Made by a program: the position numbers and the translations under genes. Below the pieces are notes generated by a model, which saw only the letters and a program-made list of their open reading frames with translations, was not told the origin of the DNA and did not search any database. From an uncultured Oscillospiraceae bacterium (GTDB lineage Bacteria; Bacillota; Clostridia; Oscillospirales; Ruminococcaceae), in contig UQQY01000001.1 of assembly GCA_900543295.1 (NCBI GenBank), positions 1-55,247 of the forward strand: a stretch of 55,247 nucleotides of DNA. The letters run 5' to 3'. Positions 1 to 7,813 of this stretch are shown here, in pieces; position 1 is the stretch's first letter; each line of letters begins with the position of its first letter.

Positions 1-429
1 ATCTTCAAACGGAAAGACATTGACATCAAGGACGACCAGCGGTCTTTCATCGATCATGGCATAGTATGATACACAGGGAGCGGGAAGCCATGTCTCTTCG
101 TGAGCAAGAATAGGATTCTCCGCTGTATCATATTTTTTCATTTTGAACTGTCGGCTTGTCCACAGAGCAAGATACTGCTCGAATTCCGGATCTCCCGGTT
201 TAAACACCACAGTATTCGCGTTATACTTCTCTTCATCTTGCAATTCGACGAGAAAGAGATGCCTTTGCAAATGAATTTCCGTAATGTCCTGCGCCGCGAT
301 ATTTGCGCCGTACAAATTGGCGAGTTCCCCGAGAGAAACGTCTCTGCTTTCGATTGCCCAGCGAAGCGTCCACGCCGCAGCTATCACGATCGACAGTGTG
401 AGGGGAATAATCGATACTTTCTTTTTCAT
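1..429 (-). CDS. Membrane-anchored protein of unknown function, C-terminus cut by the window edge
   Basis: An open minus-strand frame runs from an ATG at 427-429 off the left edge (143 codons visible). It begins MKKKVSIIPLTLSIVIAAAW, a basic start followed by one hydrophobic helix, so it is a signal anchor or signal peptide; the rest is a soluble domain I do not recognise. The ATG lies 4 bases past the TAA of the upstream peptidase-like gene, so the two are probably translationally coupled and their products may work together at the cell surface. The overlapping plus-strand frames lack ribosome binding sites and were not called. Confidence 0.6.
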   Translation of the reverse strand, partial: MKKKVSIIPLTLSIVIAAAWTLRWAIESRDVSLGELANLYGANIAAQDITEIHLQRHLFLVELQDEEKYNANTVVFKPGDPEFEQYLALWTSRQFKMKKYDTAENPILAHEETWLPAPCVSYYAMIDERPLVVLDVNVFPFED

Positions 430-433
430 CTTC

Positions 434-1693
434 TTATACCACATAAAACGCGATCGGCTGGTATGGCATAGCGATGGGTGTAAATCCATCCCAACCCATT
501 TGAGAAGTTAAAATTGCATAGGCTTTGTACACAGTGGACGAACTGTGACAGTCCGCAATAATCAGAGTGTTAACCACATCAATGTACTGATAGCCGAAGA
601 CCGCAACAAAATGATGATCCTCATGATACTTTTTCCCTTCTGGAACATAGATAACCTTTCCATTGATGTATTGTGTTGTTTTATTATAACATGCACTCTG
701 TATCACCGGATGCCCGGCGTTGATTGCCGAAACGATCCAGTTCCAGGAATAGCCGCTACCCAGATAAGTCGCGGCAGACGTCGAATATCCCTTTTCGGCA
801 ACATAGGCCTTTAAGCCGTTATATGCTTTGGGGCCGTTTGTTCCTCCGCCAAGGCCGATCTGCTGAATATCCATTTTGCCTTTTAAATTATCGTAAACCG
901 CTTGACTTGTCGTAAACAGACCGGTTTTTCCTCTGCATTTGCTCCAGTACATGCAGATGTTTGTCCCGCATATGGCTCCGCATCCGTAGCTCTGAGTGCT
1001 CATATTAGTATATGTCGCCAATGTGAGCCCGCCGAAACTGGGGACAAGCTTGGTAATGGTGTTTGCACTCTGTGCGGACATCGTACTGTTTGAAATCGCT
1101 GTCTGCTGTGCAAACGCCTGCTCTTTCGCAGAGACATCGGCCTGATACATTTCTGCGGCTTTGCCGCAGTCAATGAACGCCTGATTGTGATTCATGACGT
1201 CGTAGGCTTCGGCAAGCCCCTCGTCGTTTTCTTCTCCCAGCAGGAAATAGGAGTAGCCGCCCAGGTACAAGACCTTTTCCTTGCCGGAGTTTTCAGAAAC
1301 GGTCGTGGGAAGCTCTCTGATTTCTTTGGCTGCGGGATGCTCTCCGCCAAAACAATAGCAGTCCAGAACCGGCCCGTCCATAGATAAGTCAAGCTGCAGG
1401 TAGCCTGCCGGTTCTCCGTCATTTTCGTACTCGTAGATATAACCGTTCACATTGCCTTCCGGATCGCATAATTCCGTAGTATGCGAAATCTCAGTATCAC
1501 TTGTCCATGTGCATTCCGGTACGTCGCGTATGATAATTTGACGATAGGATTCCTCCTTTTGCGCGGCGCTGTCCTCAACTGTTTCAGCGAGAACAGAGCG
1601 CGCCGGCAGCAGCAAAGCCAGCATGGTCAAGGATAAGAGGATGGAAATCCCGCGTTTCATGAATGTTGTTTTTGCTCTTTTCATTACTGACAC
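434..1693 (-). CDS. Secreted C39-like/papain-like cysteine peptidase candidate
   Basis: The 419-residue product has a Sec signal peptide (basic N-terminus, hydrophobic core about residues 16-30, likely cleavage after ARSVLA near residue 36). Residues ~60-210 form a pro-region or unknown domain. From ~215 the sequence fits the peptidase_C39_2 type fold: a candidate nucleophile in SYGCGAICGTN (Cys238, alternatively Cys242), a histidine in EDHHFVAVFGY (His360/361), and an acidic residue in IIADCHS (Asp381). This order Cys-His-Asp is typical of papain-like enzymes. Family assignment is by motif only and activity is inferred; a catalytically inactive relative is possible. It heads a small minus-strand unit with the anchored protein immediately downstream. 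Substrate is unknown. Confidence 0.6.
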   Translation of the reverse strand: MSVMKRAKTTFMKRGISILLSLTMLALLLPARSVLAETVEDSAAQKEESYRQIIIRDVPECTWTSDTEISHTTELCDPEGNVNGYIYEYENDGEPAGYLQLDLSMDGPVLDCYCFGGEHPAAKEIRELPTTVSENSGKEKVLYLGGYSYFLLGEENDEGLAEAYDVMNHNQAFIDCGKAAEMYQADVSAKEQAFAQQTAISNSTMSAQSANTITKLVPSFGGLTLATYTNMSTQSYGCGAICGTNICMYWSKCRGKTGLFTTSQAVYDNLKGKMDIQQIGLGGGTNGPKAYNGLKAYVAEKGYSTSAATYLGSGYSWNWIVSAINAGHPVIQSACYNKTTQYINGKVIYVPEGKKYHEDHHFVAVFGYQYIDVVNTLIIADCHSSSTVYKAYAILTSQMGWDGFTPIAMPYQPIAFYVV

Positions 1694-1900
1694 CTTCCTT
1701 AAAATAAAATGACAATCAGTCCCGCATAATAAAATAGAGCTGCTATAGACGTTTCCGCGCGCAGTATACGAAGCGATACGCCCGAGCTGAATCCGAAAAA
1801 TATACCAAAGGAGAATTGTCGATGGAAAAGAGCGGGACGGTCGCGAAAGTCAAAAGAGAACAAGTAGCCATAAAAAATTTTTTATAATGACATCTCTTTG

Positions 1901-1951
1901 TTATGATATTCTTATTATAGAAAACGTATTTCCTTAATCAGAATATCATAA
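1901..1951. repeat. 12-bp perfect inverted repeat flanking a minus-strand -10-like site
   Basis: The arms ttatgatattct (1901-1912) and agaatatcataa (1940-1951) are exact reverse complements with a 27-base spacer. The spacer contains attata (1913-1918 region), which reads TATAAT on the minus strand, facing the peptidase gene. This could be a paired operator around that promoter, or a weak AT-rich hairpin. The rest of the 467-base gap between the peptidase gene and the TVP38 gene is AT-rich with no gene visible. Confidence 0.4.
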
Positions 1952-2080
1952 TAAAAAACAAAAGTCAACATAATTATATGATGTTAAAAATATAAAATTG
2001 TGCTCGTAAATTCACTTTAATAAAATGGAAGATGGAAAGAATATTTCTGTGAATTTTCTGTTCAATCTTTACGCTATCGT

Positions 2081-2109
2081 TTGCATTCCATATCCATTTC
2101 CGGTATACT
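2081..2109 (+). promoter_or_regulatory. Probable sigma-A promoter for the TVP38-trmN6-rsmI unit
   Basis: TTGCAT (2081-2086), 17-base spacer, TATACT (2104-2109). It lies 52 bases before the TVP38 ATG with no terminator between. Confidence 0.5.
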
Positions 2110-2136
2110 GAAAAACAGAAAAATAAAAAGGGGGAA

Positions 2137-2154
2137 GGCCGCTTTGCAGCGGCC
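2137..2154 (+). promoter_or_regulatory. Hairpin between the Shine-Dalgarno sequence and the start codon
   Basis: ggccgct (2137-2143) and agcggcc (2148-2154) form a perfect 7-bp stem with a ttgc loop. The purine-rich ribosome binding site (2130-2136) sits directly before it and ATG 2161 directly after it. Linear spacing is about 24 bases, which is too long, but folding the hairpin would leave about 6. No alternative in-frame start lies closer to the ribosome binding site. Confidence 0.5.
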
Positions 2155-2160
2155 GCAGAA

Positions 2161-2910
2161 ATGAAAGCAAAGGAATGGATGCAGAAGCATCTTCCAAAAA
2201 CAACGAGCGGCTGGATCAAGCTGATCGTTGCCGCCGCAGTAATTGCGCTGATGATCGCAGTGACAATCTGGCTGATTCCGTGGGTTGTTTCTTTAAAGGA
2301 TGAGGCCGGACGTCGGGCATTTGAGCAGTATATTCATGAGAAGGGTGCATGGGGTGTGCTGATTCTGCTGGGGATTCAGATTTTGCAGGTCGTTATCGCC
2401 ATCATTCCAGGGGAACCAATCGAGGTAATAGCCGGACTTTTGTACGGCACTTTCTGGGGATATGTATATTGCACGGCTGGGATGCTCATCGGTACGATTC
2501 TGATTTTTTACGCTGTCCGCTTTTTTGGAAAAAGTGCGATTGAAACATTGGCCGGAAGTCAAAAGCTGGATCGCTTTCGCTTTCTGCACGATACACACCG
2601 GCTGAAGATGGTGACGTTTCTGCTTTTTTTCATTCCGGGCACACCCAAGGATGTGTTAACGTACTTTATGCCGTTGACGAAGATTCGCCCGCTTACGTTT
2701 TTCGTTATCGTCACTGTGGCGCGCATTCCGTCGATTATTTCGTCTACCTTTGCGGGCAGCTCGATTGGAGACGGCAAGTGGCTTCAATCGGTCATTATCT
2801 TTTTGGCGATCGGCGCAGTCGGTCTGCTCGGTATATGGGTCAACGATATTTTGATCAAGCGGCTTGAGGAACGCCGCGCCCATAGGCGGGAACGGAGAAA
2901 TGAAAAATGA
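2161..2910 (+). CDS. TVP38/TMEM64 (VTT/DedA-like) membrane protein
   Basis: 249 residues with an N-terminal membrane helix (~20-45), a central hydrophobic VTT domain containing the family-typical IPGEPIEVIAGLLYG segment and a GTILIFYAVRFFGK segment, a second IPGTPKDVLTYFMP proline-rich turn, and a final helix (~215-232). The C-terminal tail is strongly basic (RLEERRAHRRERR). Family members are polytopic membrane proteins, several implicated in lipid scrambling or envelope homeostasis; the exact role here is not determined. The stop overlaps the next gene's start (ATGA), so it is co-transcribed with trmN6. The start is fixed by absence of any other in-frame start, despite the unusual ribosome-binding-site hairpin. 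Confidence 0.8.
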   Translation: MKAKEWMQKHLPKTTSGWIKLIVAAAVIALMIAVTIWLIPWVVSLKDEAGRRAFEQYIHEKGAWGVLILLGIQILQVVIAIIPGEPIEVIAGLLYGTFWGYVYCTAGMLIGTILIFYAVRFFGKSAIETLAGSQKLDRFRFLHDTHRLKMVTFLLFFIPGTPKDVLTYFMPLTKIRPLTFFVIVTVARIPSIISSTFAGSSIGDGKWLQSVIIFLAIGAVGLLGIWVNDILIKRLEERRAHRRERRNEK

Positions 2911-3644
2911 GCGCATCAGACTGGCATAGAGAAACGCTGTCAAACAGGGCTTGCGTGTATACAAGTTCTTCGCACGCCTTTGGCACCGATGCGTTCCTGC
3001 TGGCGCACTTTGCCGCGCCGCATAAAAGAGAGCGTGTCTGTGATCTCGGCACTGGCTGCGGCATTATTCCGCTGATTTTTGCAAGGGACGATGCTGCTTC
3101 AGAGGTGCTCGGCGTGGAGCTTCAGGAGCAGGGGGCAGCGCAGTTTAAACGGGCAATCGAAGAAACACAGACGAAAACCTTGCTTCGTGCATGTTGTGCG
3201 GATTTGCGCGCGCTTCCTGCCGCGGAAAATGGAAGATATGATCTTGTAACCTGCAATCCGCCGTATAAGGCGGCTGGCCGCGGCATTTTAAGCGGAACAG
3301 ACGCGCAGCAGCTCGCACGCCATGAAACCATGTGCACCTTAAACGATGTGTGCGCCGCCGCAAAACGTCTGCTGCGCTTTGGCGGCCGGCTTTGCATCTG
3401 CCAGCGGCCCGAGCGCCTTGCGGATGCAATGATTACCATGCGTCAAAACGGACTGGAGCCAAAAAGATTACAGCTTGTGTGCCGCGACAAGGATTCCGCG
3501 CCATGGCTCTTTTTGCTGATGGGACAGAAGGGCGCAAAAATGCATTTAAATGTGCTGCCCAATTTTATTCTATATGAAAGTGGACAGTATACCGCGCAGA
3601 CGCGCGCCATGTACGGCGAAAGCTTTCTGCATGACATGAAGTGA
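2907..3644 (+). CDS. trmN6: tRNA1(Val) (adenine(37)-N6)-methyltransferase
   Basis: 245 residues of the TrmN6/YfiC group of class I SAM-dependent methyltransferases. The SAM-binding motif I is DLGTGCGIIPL (residues ~46-56), the acidic end of strand 2 is in VLGVELQ, and the N6-adenine catalytic motif is NPPY (117-120). Family members methylate N6 of A37 in tRNA-Val in the cytoplasm. It overlaps the TVP38 gene by 4 bases and is followed 21 bases later by rsmI, the usual Firmicutes pairing of this enzyme with the C1402 rRNA methyltransferase. Substrate identity is by family and not shown here. Confidence 0.85.
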   Translation: MSASDWHRETLSNRACVYTSSSHAFGTDAFLLAHFAAPHKRERVCDLGTGCGIIPLIFARDDAASEVLGVELQEQGAAQFKRAIEETQTKTLLRACCADLRALPAAENGRYDLVTCNPPYKAAGRGILSGTDAQQLARHETMCTLNDVCAAAKRLLRFGGRLCICQRPERLADAMITMRQNGLEPKRLQLVCRDKDSAPWLFLLMGQKGAKMHLNVLPNFILYESGQYTAQTRAMYGESFLHDMK

Positions 3645-3665
3645 AAAGAAAAGAGGACGCTTATT

Positions 3666-4487
3666 TTGTCACAGCTTTTTGTAGTGGGAACGCCGATCGG
3701 CAATTTGCAGGATTTCAGTCCGCGCGCTGTCGAAACACTGCGTTCTGTCGATTTTATTGCAGCGGAGGATACGCGCGTTACCCTAAAGCTTTTAAACCAT
3801 TTCGAGGTAAAAAAGCCGATGGTCAGCTATTACGAGCATAACCTCCGCGAAAAGGGCGAACTGATTCTCTCTCGGATTCTGGCGGGGGAGACATGCGCCG
3901 TGGTTTCGGACGCCGGAATGCCATGCATCTCCGATCCGGGTGAAGATCTGGTGCGCCTGTGCGCCTCGCACGGTGTGCCGGTTACGGTGATCCCAGGGCC
4001 GAGCGCAGCGGTCTCCGCACTTTCGGTAAGCGGGCTGGTTACCTCACGCTTTACATTCGAGGGCTTTCTTTCTACCAATAAGGCTTCGCGGGCAAAGCAT
4101 CTGGCTTCACTTCAAAGCGAGCGCCGCACCATGATTTTTTACGAGGCGCCGCATAAGCTTTTGTCGACGCTTTCCGATTTGGAGGGAACCTTCGGAGCGG
4201 ATCGCCCGCTTTCTGTCTGCCGCGAGCTTACGAAAATTCATGAAGAGATTCTTCGTACTACCATCGGCGGGGCGCGTACATATTTTACACAGACCGTGCC
4301 AAAAGGGGAGTTTGTCCTGATCGTATCGGGAAAAGAGGAAGAGGATGCGCCTCAGCTCCCGCTTGAAGAGGTCTGCCGGATCGGACGGGAAATGGTGGCA
4401 TCGGGTATGCGGGCGACAGAAGCGGCAAAGGAACTCGCCAAAACGTATGGCTATAAAAAGGCGGATTTGTATAAAGCGCTGCTGTGA
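3666..4487 (+). CDS. rsmI: 16S rRNA (cytidine(1402)-2'-O)-methyltransferase RsmI
   Basis: 273 residues of the tetrapyrrole-methylase fold. The start is TTG at 3666 with gagg about 10 bases upstream, giving an N-terminus (VVGTPIGNLQDFSPRAVETL) that matches where the family begins. Characteristic segments are AAEDTRVTLKLLNHF, VSDAGMPCISDPGEDLV, IPGPSAAVSALSVSG and FYEAPHKLLSTL. RsmI 2'-O-methylates C1402 in the ribosomal P site using SAM. It is the last gene of the TVP38-trmN6-rsmI cluster, and no strong terminator is visible before the two-component genes. Confidence 0.92.
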   Translation: MSQLFVVGTPIGNLQDFSPRAVETLRSVDFIAAEDTRVTLKLLNHFEVKKPMVSYYEHNLREKGELILSRILAGETCAVVSDAGMPCISDPGEDLVRLCASHGVPVTVIPGPSAAVSALSVSGLVTSRFTFEGFLSTNKASRAKHLASLQSERRTMIFYEAPHKLLSTLSDLEGTFGADRPLSVCRELTKIHEEILRTTIGGARTYFTQTVPKGEFVLIVSGKEEEDAPQLPLEEVCRIGREMVASGMRATEAAKELAKTYGYKKADLYKALL

Positions 4488-4592
4488 GCAGGTTCATATG
4501 CCCTTTTTGATTTTATCACAGAACCCACACATTTGTATGCTATGCTAACAAAATAAAAGGAAAATCTGTTTTGAAGGACAGGAGGATGAAGA

Positions 4593-5273
4593 ATGGCACA
4601 TGTTCTGATGGTGGATGATGAAGCGAGAATCCGCGATATTGTAACACAGTACTTAAAATTTGAGGGATATACCTGCGACGAGGCCGCAAATGGAAAGCAG
4701 GCGGTCGAAATGGCTGAGAAAACGGCATATGACCTGATTATTATGGATGTGATGATGCCGTTTATGGATGGCATTACCGCACTGCGCGTGCTCCGTCAAA
4801 GCTCCGCCGTTCCGGTTATCCTTCTTACAGCAAAGGGCGAGGAATACGATAAGGTATTCGGCTTTGAGCTTGGCGCCGACGACTACGTGGTTAAACCCTT
4901 TTCCCCAAAGGAATTGATGGCGCGCGTTAAAGCGATTTTGAAGCGGACGCAGCGTAGTGAAGAAAATGCCGCTGCACAACAGGCGTATACCTATAAAATG
5001 CTTACTGTAAATCCTGTTTCATACGAGGCCTATATCGACGGAAGAAAGCTTTCGCTCACTCCGAAGGAGTTTGAACTGCTGCTCTGCTTTATCAAAAATA
5101 AAGGGGCTGTGCTCACGCGGGAACAGCTTTTAAACGAAGTGTGGGGCTATGACTTTTACGGGGATTCCCGCACGGTTGATACGCATATCAAAATGCTGCG
5201 CAACAATCTGGGCGAATACCGGGAATTGATTAAAACGGTTTGGGGAGTCGGATACCGGTATGACGAAGCCTAA
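4593..5273 (+). CDS. OmpR-family response regulator
   Basis: 226 residues. The receiver domain (1-~115) has the acidic pocket D8/D9, phosphoacceptor D52 in IIMDVMMPFMDG, T79 and K101. A winged-helix DNA-binding domain follows (~128-226) with the typical LTPKEFELLL and DSRTVDTHIKMLRNNL segments. A strong ribosome binding site (acaggagg) precedes the ATG. It overlaps the histidine kinase gene by 14 bases, so the pair is one operon and presumably a cognate system. The signal and regulon are unknown. Order and size resemble the envelope-stress or antimicrobial-peptide systems common in Clostridia, but no assignment is made. Confidence 0.93.
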   Translation: MAHVLMVDDEARIRDIVTQYLKFEGYTCDEAANGKQAVEMAEKTAYDLIIMDVMMPFMDGITALRVLRQSSAVPVILLTAKGEEYDKVFGFELGADDYVVKPFSPKELMARVKAILKRTQRSEENAAAQQAYTYKMLTVNPVSYEAYIDGRKLSLTPKEFELLLCFIKNKGAVLTREQLLNEVWGYDFYGDSRTVDTHIKMLRNNLGEYRELIKTVWGVGYRYDEA

Positions 5274-6705
5274 AAAAATCCGTCTGCCGATTCTGCTGAA
5301 AATCTGGCTTGCAATTATGGGCATCGTTGTCGCGGTACTCCTGCTTTTGTGGGGGTTGCAGGTCGTTTTTTTAGAGCAGTATTATGTCGGGTTAAAAAAG
5401 AATGATCTCGCCGTCCTGGCAGACGAGGTCATATCTGAAATTGACGAAAAGGGCGTTTTGCTTTCACAGGAGAAGATGACGGAGCTTGCAGGAAACAATC
5501 ATCTTTGCATTGAGGTTGCTCTGGAATTTGACCACGGCCTTACGGTAGAGGGACTTCCTTATGACTGCTATCTGCATCAGCATGATAAAAGCATGGAGCG
5601 GCTGCTGGTGCAGCAGACCCGCGAGACCCAGACCTCAGAAATTCACCTTTTTCGCAGAAGCGCGACCAAAACCGAATATCTGGTTTCTTCCACATATGCG
5701 TATTCAAGCAGGGAGGACTGTTACTATGTCCTGCTGGTCACGCAGGCTTTGGCGCCTGTTTATGAGGCTGCCGCCGTTACGCGGCAGCAGCTTTTGTGGA
5801 TCTCCGGCATTTTGATTGTGCTGGCAACCGCCGTCGCATTTTTCGTGGCGCGCTCGTTCACAAAGCCAGTGGTGAATCTCTCCAAAGCGGCGCAGGAGAT
5901 TGCGCACGGCAATCTTGACGTAAGCGTTCCCGTCACCAGCGGGGATGAACTGGGTGAGTTGTCGCAGAACTTTAATTATATGGCGTCAGAGCTCAATAAG
6001 ATTAACAAGCTGGAGCGCGAGCTTGTCGCGAATCTGTCGCACGATATCCGCACGCCGCTTACCATGATTCGCGGCTATGCGGAGATGATAAAGGACATCA
6101 CCGGCGACGACAAGATTCAGCGTGAGCAGCAGCTTGACATCATTGTGGATGAGACCAACCATCTAAGCCGGCTTGCAAACGATGCGCTTGATCTTTCCAG
6201 AATGCAGGCTGGTCAAATCGCAATGAAGTACGCTGTTTTTGATGCGGCTCAGCAGATGAGAGATATTATTTCGCGTTATCGCCTGCTCGAGCAGACAGAG
6301 GGCTTTAACTTTGTCTGCAATGCGCCGGAGCACTGTATGGTCTATGCGGATGAAACGCGCATTGAGCAGGTTATCTACAATCTTCTGAACAACGCGGTCA
6401 ATCATATCGGTGAGGAAAAGAACATTACGCTTTCGCTTGTTCCGGAAAAAGAAACGGCATGGATTTCCGTTCAGGATACAGGAAGCGGTATTGCGCCGGA
6501 GGATCTCCCGCTCATATGGGATCGCTATTATAAGCCGTATCACAAAGATCGTCCTGGTATGGGCACAGGACTCGGTCTTTCGATTGTAAAAGCCGTGCTG
6601 GAGGGACATCACGCCCCCTTTGGCGTAGACAGTGCGCTTGGAAAAGGCAGCACGTTCTGGTTCGGGCTTGTCATAGTGTCGAAACCGGACAAAAAGCAAT
6701 CCTAA
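5260..6705 (+). CDS. Sensor histidine kinase (HAMP-HisKA-HATPase)
   Basis: 481 residues. TM1 ~13-37, an extracytoplasmic sensor region ~38-176, TM2 ~178-196, and HAMP ~197-250 (TKPVVNLSKAAQEIAHGNLD). The HisKA H-box is LSHDIRTPLTMI with phosphoacceptor His261; the ATPase domain has the N-box (NLLNNAVNH, ~374-382), G1 DTGSG (406-410) and G2 GTGLGLSIV (435-443). All catalytic motifs are intact. It starts inside the 3' end of the response regulator gene. The sensor region (~140 residues) has no motif I can match to a ligand. Confidence 0.93.
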   Translation: MTKPKKIRLPILLKIWLAIMGIVVAVLLLLWGLQVVFLEQYYVGLKKNDLAVLADEVISEIDEKGVLLSQEKMTELAGNNHLCIEVALEFDHGLTVEGLPYDCYLHQHDKSMERLLVQQTRETQTSEIHLFRRSATKTEYLVSSTYAYSSREDCYYVLLVTQALAPVYEAAAVTRQQLLWISGILIVLATAVAFFVARSFTKPVVNLSKAAQEIAHGNLDVSVPVTSGDELGELSQNFNYMASELNKINKLERELVANLSHDIRTPLTMIRGYAEMIKDITGDDKIQREQQLDIIVDETNHLSRLANDALDLSRMQAGQIAMKYAVFDAAQQMRDIISRYRLLEQTEGFNFVCNAPEHCMVYADETRIEQVIYNLLNNAVNHIGEEKNITLSLVPEKETAWISVQDTGSGIAPEDLPLIWDRYYKPYHKDRPGMGTGLGLSIVKAVLEGHHAPFGVDSALGKGSTFWFGLVIVSKPDKKQS

Positions 6706-6730
6706 ATTGAATAAGTGAATTCAAATTGCG

Positions 6731-6766
6731 GGCAAAAAAACGATGTAATTTCATTGTTTTTTTGCC
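6731..6766 (+). terminator. AT-rich hairpin after the kinase gene, overlapping the next promoter
   Basis: ggcaaaaaaacgatg pairs with cattgtttttttgcc across a 6-base loop (one G-T pair). It follows the kinase stop by 25 bases and likely ends the two-component transcript. Its right arm contains the -35 element of the promoter at 6754-6782. Confidence 0.55.
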
Positions 6767-6782
6767 TGTATTTTTGTATAAT
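6754..6782 (+). promoter_or_regulatory. Probable promoter of the nucleotidyltransferase-domain gene
   Basis: TTGTTT (6754-6759), 17-base spacer, TATAAT (6777-6782), about 98 bases before the GTG start. The -35 is embedded in the 3' arm of the upstream terminator hairpin. Confidence 0.55.
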
Positions 6783-6879
6783 AAGGCACAGAAGGCCTGA
6801 CTTTGACTGATTGACAGCCCTGCGCAGCGATCAAGTCCTTTCTTCAGGAATACGACACATATAAAAGGAGAATGGCAGA

Positions 6880-7734
6880 GTGGACAAGGCGATACAGAAG
6901 AAAATTGATAATCTGGTTGAAGTGTTAAAACAGACCATAGAGGGAAAATGTGCGATTGCATTGGCCGGCGCGCATGCAAAGGGCACCGCGGATGCCTCCT
7001 CGGATATCGACTTTTACATTTTTGCAGAAGCGGCAAAGCCATATGAAGAGCGCAAAAGTCTGATCCGCTCGGCGGCGGATGCGGGCAGCGAACCATGGAT
7101 TGACGTTTCGTTTGACGCGACGCCGTGGGGCGGAACCATGGATTTCATGTATCAGGGAACGCCCGTGGAAACAACGGCGCGCACGCTTTCCGCGATGGAT
7201 AAGGCGATTGCAGACTGTTTAAACGGCAAATTTGAGATTATTCCCGCAACTTGGACGTCGAACGGCTACTATACCTTTATTTATCTTTGCGAGCTGAGTT
7301 TTATTAAGCCGGTCTGGGATCCGGATGGCATTCTCGCCGCCTATCAAAAGCGGACGGCTGTATACCCGCCGGCTCTGCGCCGATCCATTATCGAAACCTT
7401 CATGGGGCGTGCGAACACGTGGATTGACAACTTCCACTATGAAAGCGCGGTGCGCCGTGCCGACATTCTGTTCACCGCACCGATTGTTCTGCACACGGTT
7501 ATGGACATGATACAGGTGATATTCGCATTGAACCGCATTTATTTTACTGGGGACAAAAAGCTGGAAGCGGCGCTTTCTAAAATGGAATACTGTCCGGCTG
7601 CACTGCTTTCCAATATTTCGTTTTTGATGAGTGCACCGCGTGATTCAGAGCAGCTCGGCTTACAGCGGCAGTTGCTCAGGCAGATTCGCGATGAGCTGTC
7701 CGAAAAAACGGAGGCGGCATACAGAGAAGGCTGA
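6880..7734 (+). CDS. Nucleotidyltransferase-domain protein (DUF4037-like)
   Basis: 284 residues starting at GTG 6880, with aaaggag about 10 bases upstream. Residues ~20-55 carry the Pol-beta-type nucleotidyltransferase signature in variant form (ALAGAHAKGTADASSDIDFY). The two acidic metal ligands of S-D-I-D are present, but the usual G-S pair is G-A. A third acid could lie in WIDVSFD. The helical C-terminal half (ADILFTAPIVLHTVMDMIQ and FALNRIYFTGDKK) resembles DUF4037-type proteins. This superfamily includes aminoglycoside-modifying enzymes and minimal nucleotidyltransferases; no substrate can be assigned. Monocistronic, between its own promoter and a strong terminator. Confidence 0.75.
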   Translation: MDKAIQKKIDNLVEVLKQTIEGKCAIALAGAHAKGTADASSDIDFYIFAEAAKPYEERKSLIRSAADAGSEPWIDVSFDATPWGGTMDFMYQGTPVETTARTLSAMDKAIADCLNGKFEIIPATWTSNGYYTFIYLCELSFIKPVWDPDGILAAYQKRTAVYPPALRRSIIETFMGRANTWIDNFHYESAVRRADILFTAPIVLHTVMDMIQVIFALNRIYFTGDKKLEAALSKMEYCPAALLSNISFLMSAPRDSEQLGLQRQLLRQIRDELSEKTEAAYREG

Positions 7735-7753
7735 TCCAAATACAAGCAAACAA

Positions 7754-7790
7754 AATCCCCCGCGCAGTTTTTAAAACTGCGCGGGGGATT
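7754..7790. terminator. Strong GC-rich terminator between convergent genes
   Basis: A perfect long stem, with aatcccccgcgcag matched by ctgcgcgggggatt around an A/T-rich centre. It sits between the nucleotidyltransferase gene (plus) and purL (minus) and probably serves both. Confidence 0.85.
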
Positions 7791-7813
7791 GTTCATACCG
7801 TCACACGTCGGTT

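Noticed and set aside
100..511. Plus-strand frames over the left edge
   Set aside because: No ribosome binding site; the minus strand carries a coherent signal-anchored protein coupled to the peptidase gene.
4488..4592. Promoter for the two-component genes
   Set aside because: tatgct sequences are present but no -35 at proper spacing; the pair may be read from the upstream unit.
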